This document shows positions 36,552-44,504 of a stretch of DNA of 64,000 bases, piece after piece. The translations under genes and the position numbers were made by a program. The notes beneath the pieces are model-generated. The model saw only the letters and a program-made list of their open reading frames with translations, was not told where the DNA came from and did not search any database. Origin of the DNA: Saprospiraceae bacterium (GTDB lineage: Bacteria; Bacteroidota; Bacteroidia; Chitinophagales; Saprospiraceae); NCBI GenBank assembly GCA_016787525.1, contig JAEUUP010000096.1:25608-89607 (forward strand). Direction: 5' to 3'. The stretch's first letter is position 1. Every line of letters starts with the position of its first letter.

Positions 36552-37523
36552 TTATTTTTTCAATATACTTTCCAAAAACGCACGCTCCTCTTTCAGTTTT
36601 TCCAAATTGTCCAGCATAGCCTCACGATTGATGTCTGCGTCAGTTCGCACGCCTTTATGGGCGAAGGTCGTTAATCTTTCGTAATATTCAATCGCTTGCC
36701 GCAAATGATATTCTGTTTCGTTGAGCAATTCTAAAGATTTTTGACCGATGGAGGTTTCTTTTTTCTTCGACAAGAAGGTATTTCTTAATTTGAAATAAGC
36801 CGTATAGGCCTCCAAAGCTCGCCCACTATGCCCATTTGCCAAACTCCGAATCGCATGAACATTCCCACGCGCATAGCGCAACATGCGTTGACCTTGCTCC
36901 ATCATTTGTGTCAATGAGTCCTGTGACTGCCACGTTTTTATGGTGTCTCGGAAATTGAATTGTGCAATTGTTTGACAAGTTTTTTTGTTTATAAAACAAT
37001 CAAAATCAATTGGATTTTCTACCAATTGCCACATAGGGTCGTGCGGAAAATGATCTTCTAAAAATACTGAGGGGGTCGTCAGAAAATACTTTTGTGCCGT
37101 TTGTCGGCTATCAGCTCCCCATGTTGCATCGAGCAAATACCAATTATTGTTGATTTTAGCTACATTCCAAGCGTGTTCTTGTTGGTCTATTTCGCCACGG
37201 GCGTTTTTTGTCCAGCCATCCACTACTTCTACTTGAATTTCTACTTTTTGACATAACGCTTTTATTAATTTGGCATAGCCAATGCAAACGGCTTTTTTCT
37301 TTTCAACAACATGATAAGGTTCTTGCCACAAAGTCGTATCACCTTCTTCTCTACTGTACCTAAAACGGTGGTCGTAAACGATGTTTTTTGTCACCCAATC
37401 ATAGATGCGCACCACTTTCATTGAGTCGTTCGACTCATTTTGGGTCAAATTTAAAGCCCATTCATCTACCGTTTGAGCTGTCATTTGAGTACAAAGAAGA
37501 AAGAAAAACAAGCATTTTTCCAT
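36552..37523 (-). CDS. Exported transglutaminase-like protein
   Basis: A 323-residue protein with a short signal segment (MEKCLFFFLLCTQMTAQ) and a transglutaminase-like domain. The catalytic triad is visible: Cys80 in KAVCIGYAKL, His117 in EHAWN and Asp132 in YLLDATWG. Such proteins act as proteases or cross-linkers in the envelope. KYFLTTPSVFLEDHFPHDP is typical of Bacteroidota members. The C-terminal 130 residues are helical. The motif copy at 37066 supplies the TPSV in this last landmark. Confidence 0.85.
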   Translation of the reverse strand: MEKCLFFFLLCTQMTAQTVDEWALNLTQNESNDSMKVVRIYDWVTKNIVYDHRFRYSREEGDTTLWQEPYHVVEKKKAVCIGYAKLIKALCQKVEIQVEVVDGWTKNARGEIDQQEHAWNVAKINNNWYLLDATWGADSRQTAQKYFLTTPSVFLEDHFPHDPMWQLVENPIDFDCFINKKTCQTIAQFNFRDTIKTWQSQDSLTQMMEQGQRMLRYARGNVHAIRSLANGHSGRALEAYTAYFKLRNTFLSKKKETSIGQKSLELLNETEYHLRQAIEYYERLTTFAHKGVRTDADINREAMLDNLEKLKEERAFLESILKK

Positions 37524-37605
37524 GGTTTTTGCTAAAAATTATTGAAGTAAATGTTCCTCCAAATGAATATCAAAAGGCTTGAGCCATACTTTTGGCATTT
37601 CAATT

Positions 37606-37805
37606 ACTGATGCTACGCACGATACCATTACAGACTGTTTTTTGCTACACAAAAAAGACGTGCTAAGAAATTATTTTTTTTTAGACCGAAGTTCATTTTT
37701 CAATCGCAAGCGATTGAAAAATGAACTTCGATAGATTCTTTTTATTGTACGCTTTTTTTGCTGCGCAAAAAATAGTGCGTGAACTGTACCGTGCGTAACA
37801 TCAGT
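37606..37805. repeat. Nested palindromic element B
   Basis: A 200-base element. The outer inverted repeat pairs 37606-37625 with 37786-37805 (20 bp, two mismatches). Inside: hairpin TTTTTTG/CAAAAAA at 37638-37656; central perfect 20-bp hairpin at 37687-37706 with 37711-37730 (CAAG loop); hairpin TTTTTTGC/GCAAAAAA at 37754-37772. In reverse orientation it aligns with the left half of element D (shared words CACGCACT, AAAAAAAGCGTACAA and CGAAGTT), so B and D descend from one ancestor. It ends 4 bases before the 3' end of the CotH-type gene. Confidence 0.85.
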
Positions 37806-37808
37806 GAA

Positions 37809-39347
37809 TTAGTTCAATACAACTTTTTTGAAAACCCAATGACTATCCCAATTAATTTTCAAAACATAAACCCCTTTGGGCAACCCCTCAGTAAGAATAC
37901 TAAAATGAGTCATTAGAGCAGTGTTTGAGGCGTGTGTTTTTCCATTTATATCTATCAATGCCCAAGTTAATTTTTCACTCGATTCCTTTTCAAATTGTAT
38001 AAAAAATTGATTATTAGTAGGATTTGGAAAAACTTTGACTGCATCATCGCTCAATACTGAGGGGTCAGTTGCCGTCAATACCAATTGATTATTAGCTGTG
38101 GTTCGCATAGTTTGCAAAAAGCCTTTTAGTCCATATTTGACATGTTTGATAGAAGTATAGTCGAAATTGTCGTTGAATTGTTGCATCGTAAAACCATAGT
38201 CTAAGGCACGATAAGTATCCTCAGAAGCAGCTTGTCGGACAAAATTACGCAGCGAATCAATGCGTGCGTACATTTTTGGCAAGGCTAACTCTGTATCCAT
38301 CAAGGTTTTAAGATGAAACGAATAGCGATTTTTGTAAAAAGGCACTTTCAAAATATTCTCAATCAAAATACCATTCGTCGGCGAATGCCACGTATAAATA
38401 GGACGATTGCCCCAATCTTTATTTACCCAATCAATACCAAAAGTGTTGTCTGTATCGTAACTCACAAATTCAAAGCGATTGGTTTTAGGGTTGTGATAGA
38501 GGAAATAATTGTTTTTGTTGTAGGCATAATCGTCCCAATGCCCCAACATCACTTCCACAGCATAAGCTTTCAGCATTTGATCAATGTCTAAAATTTGTGA
38601 TAATTCAGTTGGTAAATTTGCCGTTGTGGATTGATTGCCCTTTTTTATCAGCATTACCAAATCGCTGTAATCGTCAGCTAATTCATTGGTTTTCAAATCA
38701 TACGCACGTCCGCCTGTGGCTGTTGACGAGGTGACGTTTTTGTAAGAAGTTTGGTTATCGTTGATGTATTTCAAATCGGCGGGATAAGTGCATTTGTACA
38801 GATTGCCCGTGTCATTGCTGCTACCATATGCTTTTTTGAGCCATTCATCGTCCATTTCTTCTATACTCGTGTATAAACCAAAGTAGTTTCCATTGATATA
38901 AACTTTTGAAAAACTGGCTCGCCGAGGCGGCAAACCGAAAGCATTCCACACATCGTAATACAGTTTTTCGCGCACCAATGTGGGGTCGTTGTGTTGTCCA
39001 TTGAGGTTTAACTCTTTCACACCTTGGTATTTCACACCTTTTGTATAGGCATTAAACTTTACTTTAAAATTTTTTTTCCCAGCACTTCGACTTGTATTGC
39101 CACGTAAGCGAAAACCTACATTGAGCATTGTATCGCGTCTAAGACCATCAAAAAAGATAAAATTAGCTCTGATATTTCCATCATAATTGACATTTCGATA
39201 GAGCCACGTCAAGGAGTCTGCGGGCAATGTAATATCAATACGAGGCATGATTTTATCGTCGAAAAGATTGCGATAGGGAATTGATTGTGAATTAATTGCA
39301 GTTGAAAAACACAGCAATAGGATGTAAAGAATAGATTTAATTTGCAT
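37809..39347 (-). CDS. CotH kinase-like protein with type IX sorting domain
   Basis: A 512-residue exported protein. A signal peptide (MQIKSILYILLLCFSTAINS) is followed by a CotH domain: FRLRGNTSRSAGKKNFKVKF, ELNLNGQHNDPTLVREKLYY, NGNYFGLYTSIEEMDDEWL, and GHWDDYAYNKNNYFLY then FVSYDTDNTFG. CotH proteins are atypical kinases in spore coats of Bacillus; the Bacteroidota ones are secreted and their substrate is unknown. The last 80 residues are a type IX sorting domain (FPNPTNNQFFIQF, GVYVLKI and a basic end). I chose the ATG at 39347 because it begins the signal peptide and fits the TACTTTTG box. It is flanked by elements B and C. Confidence 0.85.
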   Translation of the reverse strand: MQIKSILYILLLCFSTAINSQSIPYRNLFDDKIMPRIDITLPADSLTWLYRNVNYDGNIRANFIFFDGLRRDTMLNVGFRLRGNTSRSAGKKNFKVKFNAYTKGVKYQGVKELNLNGQHNDPTLVREKLYYDVWNAFGLPPRRASFSKVYINGNYFGLYTSIEEMDDEWLKKAYGSSNDTGNLYKCTYPADLKYINDNQTSYKNVTSSTATGGRAYDLKTNELADDYSDLVMLIKKGNQSTTANLPTELSQILDIDQMLKAYAVEVMLGHWDDYAYNKNNYFLYHNPKTNRFEFVSYDTDNTFGIDWVNKDWGNRPIYTWHSPTNGILIENILKVPFYKNRYSFHLKTLMDTELALPKMYARIDSLRNFVRQAASEDTYRALDYGFTMQQFNDNFDYTSIKHVKYGLKGFLQTMRTTANNQLVLTATDPSVLSDDAVKVFPNPTNNQFFIQFEKESSEKLTWALIDINGKTHASNTALMTHFSILTEGLPKGVYVLKINWDSHWVFKKVVLN

Positions 39348-39373
39348 GATTCTAAGATGTTTAAAAAGATGTC

Positions 39374-39381
39374 CAAAAGTA
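39374..39381 (-). promoter_or_regulatory. Candidate -7 box for the CotH-type gene
   Basis: The minus strand reads TACTTTTG, matching TAnnTTTG, 27 bases upstream of the start codon at 39347. It supports that start. A seven-C motif copy (39415-39426) lies just upstream of it. Confidence 0.5.
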
Positions 39382-39488
39382 GGCATTACACAATTGTTAA
39401 TCTCGAAAAAATAGCCCCCCCTCAGTATTTTCGATGAAAAGAAAGGTTGAAAGAGTGAACGACAATTTTTTTTCACTTTTCACATTTT

Positions 39489-39690
39489 CAATACTTCGGT
39501 AATTCTTTAGTTGAAAAACGGCGGCTTCGCCGCCGAAAAAGGGAGGATGGAGTGAGATGTTTTATTTTTTTGAATTGTGGACTGCGCCCACAATTCAAAA
39601 AAATAAAACATCTCACTCCAAAAGGTCTCTTTGCCGCCGAAGGCGGCTATTTTAAGTTATTTTAGGTACTATACAATTACCGAACTATTG
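39489..39690. repeat. Nested palindromic element C
   Basis: A 202-base element. The outer inverted repeat pairs 39489-39504 with 39675-39690 (16 bp, one mismatch). Inside: hairpin CGGCGGC/GCCGCCG at 39519-39535; central perfect 32-bp hairpin at 39549-39580 with 39588-39619 (7-base loop; arms start GGAGTGAGATG); hairpin GCCGCC/GGCGGC at 39633-39647. It shares the GC-rich side hairpins and the GGAG start of the central stem with element A. Confidence 0.85.
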
Positions 39691-39783
39691 TTTTTAGAGT
39701 CTGCAACAACTTCGTTAAACGTATAGTCTTGCTTTTGGCTACAATTTCTAACTTTGCCCTAAAATTTAATCATTCATACTTTA

Positions 39784-40008
39784 GAAGCTGTTTTAAAACC
39801 TAATCGAACAATCACGCACTGTTTTTTCGCTTGCGAAAAAAAGCGTACAAGAGTAGTTTTTTATGGAGCGAAGTTATTTTTTGATGTTTTTCGCAAGCGA
39901 AAAATATCAAAAAATAACTTCGCTCCGAAAGAAATATAACAAAGCACGCTTTTTTCTGCTTGCAGAAAAACAGTCAAAAATAGTATTTATAGGTTTTAAA
40001 ACAGCTTC
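39784..40008. repeat. Nested palindromic element D
   Basis: A 225-base element immediately upstream of trpA. The outer inverted repeat pairs 39784-39802 with 39990-40008 (19 bp, perfect). Inside: hairpin TTTTTTCGC/GCGAAAAAA at 39822-39841; central 30-bp hairpin at 39865-39894 with 39897-39926 (one G-T pair; arms start GGAGCGAAG); hairpin TTTTTCTGC/GCAGAAAAA at 39951-39970. Part of it is an open reading frame in line with trpA, but this is a side effect of its base composition. Confidence 0.85.
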
Positions 40009-40027
40009 TTATATTTCCTACTTTTTT

Positions 40028-40825
40028 ATGAATCGTTTAACGCAGCTTTTTGCCAATAAAAAGAAGAATATACTCAACGTTTACTTCACCGCAGGTTTTC
40101 CAGAACTCAATGATACTGAGGGGATTATTTTGTCGCTTGCTGAGTCAGGTGTTGACCTCATCGAAATCGGTATGCCTTATTCTGATCCTCTTGCCGATGG
40201 CCCCACTATCCAGCAAAGTGGGACAAAGGCACTCGAAAATGGTATGCATCTGAACTTATTGTTCGACCAACTGAAATCGGTGCGTCAAAAAACACAAGTA
40301 CCTTTGGTTTTGATGGGTTATTTCAACCAAGTGATGCGGTTTGGTGATGCGGAGTTTTTCAAAAAATGTATCGAATCAGGTGTAGATGGTTTGATTCTGC
40401 CCGATATGCCTTTGCATGTGTTTGAAAATGATTATCAAAGATTGCTTGCTGATTTAGATTTGAAAATGTCTTTTTTGATAACGCCTCAAACAACGGCTGA
40501 CCGCATTCGCAAAATTGATAGTTTGACAACAGGTTTTGTATATATGGTGTCGAGTTATGCCATCACAGGCGGCAGTTCGGGTATTTCGCAGGCTCAGATT
40601 GATTATTTCAAACGTATTGAGAAGATGAAATTGAAAAACCCTCGTTTGATTGGCTTTGGTATTTCGGACAAGGCAACTTTTGACATTGCTTGTCAACATG
40701 CGCAAGGTGCAATCATTGGCTCGGCTTTCATTCGTGCCTTGGAACGTGGTCATACTGAGGGGGTATCGGTAGAAGAAACTTCTTCTCGTTTTGTGAACAG
40801 TATTTTGGATTCGGTGTTACTCTAG
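40028..40825 (+). CDS. trpA: Tryptophan synthase alpha chain TrpA
   Basis: A 265-residue enzyme that splits indole-3-glycerol phosphate to indole and glyceraldehyde 3-phosphate, passing indole to TrpB. Hallmarks: NVYFTAGFPELNDTEGIIL, VDLIEIGMPYSDPLADGPTIQ with the catalytic Glu and Asp, GLILPDMP, and VYMVSSYAITGGSSG with the phosphate loop. I chose the ATG at 40028 because the family starts MNRLTQLF; upstream in-frame sequence is element D. It stands alone, away from any other trp gene in the window. Motif copies at 40115 (DTEG) and 40754 (HTEG). Confidence 0.95.
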   Translation: MNRLTQLFANKKKNILNVYFTAGFPELNDTEGIILSLAESGVDLIEIGMPYSDPLADGPTIQQSGTKALENGMHLNLLFDQLKSVRQKTQVPLVLMGYFNQVMRFGDAEFFKKCIESGVDGLILPDMPLHVFENDYQRLLADLDLKMSFLITPQTTADRIRKIDSLTTGFVYMVSSYAITGGSSGISQAQIDYFKRIEKMKLKNPRLIGFGISDKATFDIACQHAQGAIIGSAFIRALERGHTEGVSVEETSSRFVNSILDSVLL

Positions 40826-40864
40826 CAATCGCTGCTTTTATGGGTATTGGACAACACATAACCA

Positions 40865-40896
40865 TTGACAAAGCGAATAAGGCGTGTTTATTTTTG
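40865..40896 (+). promoter_or_regulatory. Candidate promoter of the oxidase subunit III gene
   Basis: TTG at 40865-40867 and TATTTTTG at 40889-40896, 21 bases apart, with the start codon 23 bases after. The spacing is at the long end for a Bacteroidota promoter. Confidence 0.4.
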
Positions 40897-40918
40897 ATAT
40901 TTTGAAACAAATAACGAA

Positions 40919-41527
40919 ATGAATTCACAAACCAACGATTTTCGCTCGCTCGGCACGCATCCTTGGATGTTGATGATGTATTTGGTCTTGGCTGGTTTGA
41001 CCATGATTTTTTTAGGTTTATCTATGTCTTACCTCTATTCGCGTATCTATACAGGTGAAGCACCGATTAAGATTCCGTTTTTGTTTTTGTTCAATACCTT
41101 AGTTCTATCGGGCAGCTCTTGGTTTTTGCGCAAAGCAAAGGCATTCTATAAAGCGGATGATACTGAGGGGTATCAACGCGCTTTGTGGGGAACGTTGATT
41201 CTGACGGTGGTTTTTATGTCTTTACAATACATCGGTTGGGGCATGTTGTGGGAGAATAATCCCAATATCAGCGTGGGTAATATGCGTTCCTATGTGTATG
41301 CCATTTCGATTATTCACTTGTTACACATCTTGGGTGGGCTGCCTTTTTTCCTCATTTTTTTGTACACAGCTTATACCCGTATGAAAGAACCCGTCAGCGT
41401 TTTGGTTTATTTTACAGACCCTGTCAAACAGTTGCGTTTACGCCTCTTGACAATGTACTGGCTCTTTTTAGATATTTTGTGGCTTTATCTGATGGTTTTC
41501 TTTTGGGGCAATTATCTGTTTAGTTAA
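40919..41527 (+). CDS. Heme-copper oxidase subunit III-like protein
   Basis: A 202-residue membrane protein with five segments, matching the short form of cytochrome c oxidase subunit III. MNSQTNDFRSLGTHPWMLMM, YLVLAGLTMIFLGLSMSYLY, SIIHLLHILGGLPFFL and LLTMYWLFLDILWLYLMVF are the family's helices, with the conserved WHFLD-like WLFLDILW motif near the end. No other oxidase subunits are nearby, so it may be an orphan or part of a scattered complex. The motif copy at 41162 encodes DTEG. Confidence 0.8.
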   Translation: MNSQTNDFRSLGTHPWMLMMYLVLAGLTMIFLGLSMSYLYSRIYTGEAPIKIPFLFLFNTLVLSGSSWFLRKAKAFYKADDTEGYQRALWGTLILTVVFMSLQYIGWGMLWENNPNISVGNMRSYVYAISIIHLLHILGGLPFFLIFLYTAYTRMKEPVSVLVYFTDPVKQLRLRLLTMYWLFLDILWLYLMVFFWGNYLFS

Positions 41528-41647
41528 ATATTCCTGTTGTTAGCTTTTGCTACAAATATTTGACCCTTAACAGGGTCTTTTCTCTAATAATACTTTGATG
41601 CGTTTGCCATAATATGATAATCTATCCAATCATTTCCATCCGAGAAA

Positions 41648-42178
41648 ACCTATCGGGTTGCCATTCTAATAGAATATTATGACAAAACCACCAAACCCGT
41701 AGGGTTGTCATTCTGGTAGAATATTATAACAGAACCCCCAAACCCGTAGGGTTGCCATTCTGGTAGATGGATAATATGATAAAACCCCCAAACCCGTAGG
41801 GTTGTCATTTTGGTAGAATATTATAACAGAACCACCAAACCCGTAGGGTTGCCATTTTGGTAGATGGATAATATGATAAAACCCCCAAACCCGTAGGGTT
41901 GTCATTCTGGTAGATGGATATTATGTTAAAATCCCCAAACCCGTAGGGTTGTCATTTTGGTATAATGAATATTGATGTGGATAAAATACCATGCTACCAG
42001 AATGACAACCCTACGGGTTTTGTTGGTTCTGTTATAATATTCTACCAAAATGACAACCCTACGGGTTTTGTTGGTTCTGTTATAATATTCTACCAGAATG
42101 ACAACCCTACGGGTTTGGGGGGTTTTATCATATTATCCATCTACCAGAATGGCAACCCTATGGGTTTTGTTCGGGAGT
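41648..42178. repeat. Eleven-copy repeat array with internal inversion
   Basis: A unit of about 47-50 bp with the core AAACCCGTAGGGTTGYCATT then YTGGTAGA. Seven copies run one way (starting about 41648, 41693, 41740, 41790, 41837, 41887 and 41937) and four the other way (41995, 42043, 42091 and 42142), with the turning point near 41980. The sequence between cores is one of two kinds: AATATTATAACAGAACCNCC or TGGATAATATGATAAAACCC. Each kind recurs in both halves. The core AACCC-GTA-GGGTT is itself palindromic. It lies downstream of the oxidase gene; no gene is in it. Confidence 0.85.
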
Positions 42179-42394
42179 GGATTCAATCGTCATTGACTGT
42201 TTGTTTTGAGTTGATTTTTAGTGAAATCAAAATAAATGGTTGTGTTTTATACTTTTTTGTTTTTTACTGAGGGGTGTTTAAAAATTTTCCAGCGTTTTTT
42301 GATTAAAAGATGTGCGTTGAGTAGGGCAAAATATTAAAGAGATTTTGAAAGTTTCCCTAACATAAGGTCAAACTACTTATCAGTCTTTTCTTTA
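42179..42394. other. Intergenic stretch between the repeat array and the nuclease cassette
   Basis: It contains one motif copy (42266-42274) and an AT-rich tail. No gene or strong hairpin was seen. It separates the repeats from the accessory cassette. Confidence 0.5.
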
Positions 42395-43393
42395 CTAATC
42401 TAATTCTATTTTAGTACTAAAAGTCAAATATTTATTGGTTGGAGTAATCGCTAGTTTAAGAGTATTAAGTTTTGACTGATTTAATAAAATTTCATGTTCA
42501 AACACAGTTATATTTTCTACTAAATTTCTAGATAACGTATTAACATCTTCACATATTCTTAAAGAAGGTTTTTCTTCTTTCAAATCAAATACTCTATAGA
42601 TATGATAGTCAGAAGATTGATTCATAAAAAACAGTTCGTTTTTACTGAAAATCATATCTTGCTCAAAAATATAAGACGTTGTTTTTACATCTGTAAAAAT
42701 CTGTTTGCCTGTAGCCATATTTATTTCAAAATCATAGGGAAACCCTGATTCCCTTGATTTATTGACCCAAGTATAATTACCTATTTGTCCTCCACTTTTA
42801 AGCTTTTCTAAATAAACAGCAATTAATTCTTCTCCTTTTTTGCCTGTTTCAGCATAAGCCTTTTTTGCTCTTTCTATATCAAAGAATCGTGGCTTAATAA
42901 TCTTTAAAGGAATTTCATCTGTTTGAGCAATTATCTCTAAATCTTGTAAAAAGCCCGTACTACTATTATCAATCTTAGCTTCTAAATATTTAATTACTGG
43001 ATTAAAATTAGTTGCTTCTCTTTCTATTCTACCACTATGGGTTAGGTTAGGAATAAGGGTTTGTATTTCATTAAATTCAGTAGAACCGTGCCTTATCAAA
43101 CAAAAGACGATTTCTTCGCTCTCTAATCCAAACCATATCAAATACCAATCATTATGTGGAGCTACACTACGCACAATTTCCCTTATTTCTTTTGCTACTG
43201 AACTGACTTTAATCCCATCAATTATTAATTCATGTGGGTATCCTAATCTAATTTTTGGACTTCTAAAAGTACCATCAGGGTTTTGAATATAGTCATATAA
43301 ACAAACTAATTCTGTTGATTCATTATTGTATATCAATTTTGCAGAGGATGTTTTATGTACATCGGTCACAAAAGGTAATATATCGCCATACAA
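42395..43393 (-). CDS. DUF3883-like (PD-(D/E)XK) nuclease-type protein, N terminus interrupted
   Basis: At least 332 residues from a TTG at 43393. The C-terminal part resembles DUF3883, a PD-(D/E)XK-like nuclease fold: GKKGEELIAVYLEKLK, FPYDFEI (Asp221), QIFTDVKTTS (Asp235, Lys237), IFSKNELFF and YHIYRVFDL. The N-terminal 150 residues are unknown. In the same frame the sequence upstream reads SDPDLGRGTSHLTHIGLYGD and begins at an ATG at 43465, but a TAA at 43448-43450 interrupts it after five codons. So either the gene is broken near its start, or it starts at a weak codon, or the base is an error. It is the last gene of a three-gene cassette. Confidence 0.6.
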   Translation of the reverse strand: MYGDILPFVTDVHKTSSAKLIYNNESTELVCLYDYIQNPDGTFRSPKIRLGYPHELIIDGIKVSSVAKEIREIVRSVAPHNDWYLIWFGLESEEIVFCLIRHGSTEFNEIQTLIPNLTHSGRIEREATNFNPVIKYLEAKIDNSSTGFLQDLEIIAQTDEIPLKIIKPRFFDIERAKKAYAETGKKGEELIAVYLEKLKSGGQIGNYTWVNKSRESGFPYDFEINMATGKQIFTDVKTTSYIFEQDMIFSKNELFFMNQSSDYHIYRVFDLKEEKPSLRICEDVNTLSRNLVENITVFEHEILLNQSKLNTLKLAITPTNKYLTFSTKIELD

Positions 43394-43447
43394 ACCAATA
43401 TGGGTCAGATGACTAGTTCCTCTTCCTAAATCGGGATCAGAAAGTTT

Positions 43448-43465
43448 TTAAACCCTATTTTGCAT
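43448..43465 (-). other. ATG followed by an in-frame stop, upstream of the DUF3883-like gene
   Basis: Minus-strand codons from 43465 read ATG CAA AAT AGG GTT TAA, in frame with the DUF3883-like protein. The ATG lies 2 bases after the TGA of the 88-residue gene, as expected for an operon start. The stop therefore looks like a nonsense change at codon 6. Confidence 0.55.
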
Positions 43466-43467
43466 TA

Positions 43468-43734
43468 TCAGCATAGCAATTTTTTTTTAAAAAACGAGTG
43501 ATTGTCAATTGCATTTTCGAGTTCCAATAATTCAGAAAAGGCCTTATTTGTTGATATTAAATGTTCTTGAATTATATAACCTTTAATATCTCTGTTCAAA
43601 AGTTCATATGCGAACTCTCCAAAATAAAAAGCATGTTCATTTTCACAAAAATATTTCACAAAATAAAAATCTACGCTATTTTCAGTAACATATAAAGCAA
43701 ATAAATTTACTTTTCTTAATTTTGTTCCCATCAT
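43468..43734 (-). CDS. Small protein between two nuclease-type genes, 88 residues
   Basis: An 88-residue protein of unknown family (MMGTKLRKVNLFALYVTENS), rich in Phe, Glu and Asn. Its ATG overlaps the TGA stop of the HNH gene (ATGA), so translation is coupled. Its position between two nuclease-type genes suggests that it is part of the same system, perhaps a regulator or partner; this is inference from context alone. Confidence 0.6.
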   Translation of the reverse strand: MMGTKLRKVNLFALYVTENSVDFYFVKYFCENEHAFYFGEFAYELLNRDIKGYIIQEHLISTNKAFSELLELENAIDNHSFFKKKLLC

Positions 43735-44504
43735 TTATTAAAGTAGTTTTCTAAATGAAATTGGATAAAATTTTGATCTGGTAAAAATCTATCTGGTAAA
43801 TCAATTTTTTTATTTTCAATTGCTTTGAAATGATTAATAAAATATTCTTCTTTTGAATACCCTATAAGTTTATCTGCAAAAATAATTTTATAATCAGTGT
43901 CTATTCCGATGAATCCCTTATCAAATGCTTTATCATACAGTGAGTTCAAACAAATTCCATTTGAAGGGTTTAGTCTATTTTCGATATCGTCAGACCATCT
44001 TTTTATATGACTTGCAATTAAAAATTCGGGAATATTTATCCCCGAAATTGCACATTTATTTGAATATGCTGATAAAACAATTTTTCTAAATAAATTTTGA
44101 TTAATTCTTGTTTTAACTAATCTTTCCTTCGTTTCACCAGCGTAATTTTTAATATCAACTAATTCACTTTCAAATTTTTGTTCAATTGTTAATCCTTGAT
44201 ATTTTGCAAGTATTTTTTCACTTTCGAACATTAAATTTTCTCTGTCGTTAATAAATTCATTAAAATATTCTTCACAAGTTTTCTTTCCTCCTGTTAAACC
44301 TTTAATCCCTCTTTGTTGCTGAAATGGGTCAACAGAAGCATATGTAACTAATCTCATAGCGATAGAGCCTGGTGTTCTACCAACAAGATTAGCTAATGCA
44401 ATTACTTCTTTATTACTTTTATCTAATTGACCAAATGGTAGTTTAAGATAAAGATTCAATGTAAGAATAAATTCATCTCTTGTCCAATATACTCTTTTCT
44501 CCAT
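43731..44504 (-). CDS. HNH endonuclease (HNH_2 type)
   Basis: A 257-residue nuclease. The N-terminal 60 residues (WTRDEFILTLNLYLKLPFGQ, VGRTPGSIAMRL) look like the DNA-binding region common in this family. The HNH_2 domain lies at about 150-200: CAISGINIPEFLIASHIKRW with Cys151 and His166, LNPSNGICLNSLYDKAFDKG with Asn182. The final position of the classic motif is Tyr190 or Asp191 rather than His, as in many HNH_2 proteins. Such enzymes are often restriction endonucleases, here without a methyltransferase. Codon use is AT-rich by eye, and no dispersed-motif copy lies in the cassette, which fits recent arrival. Confidence 0.85.
   Translation of the reverse strand: MEKRVYWTRDEFILTLNLYLKLPFGQLDKSNKEVIALANLVGRTPGSIAMRLVTYASVDPFQQQRGIKGLTGGKKTCEEYFNEFINDRENLMFESEKILAKYQGLTIEQKFESELVDIKNYAGETKERLVKTRINQNLFRKIVLSAYSNKCAISGINIPEFLIASHIKRWSDDIENRLNPSNGICLNSLYDKAFDKGFIGIDTDYKIIFADKLIGYSKEEYFINHFKAIENKKIDLPDRFLPDQNFIQFHLENYFNK

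Noticed and set aside
39863..40027. N-terminal extension of trpA
   Set aside because: The extra codons are the arms of palindromic element D. TrpA proteins start at the ATG at 40028.
41648..42178. CRISPR array
   Set aside because: The sequences between repeats are of only two kinds and recur, the copies occur in both orientations, and there are no cas genes nearby.
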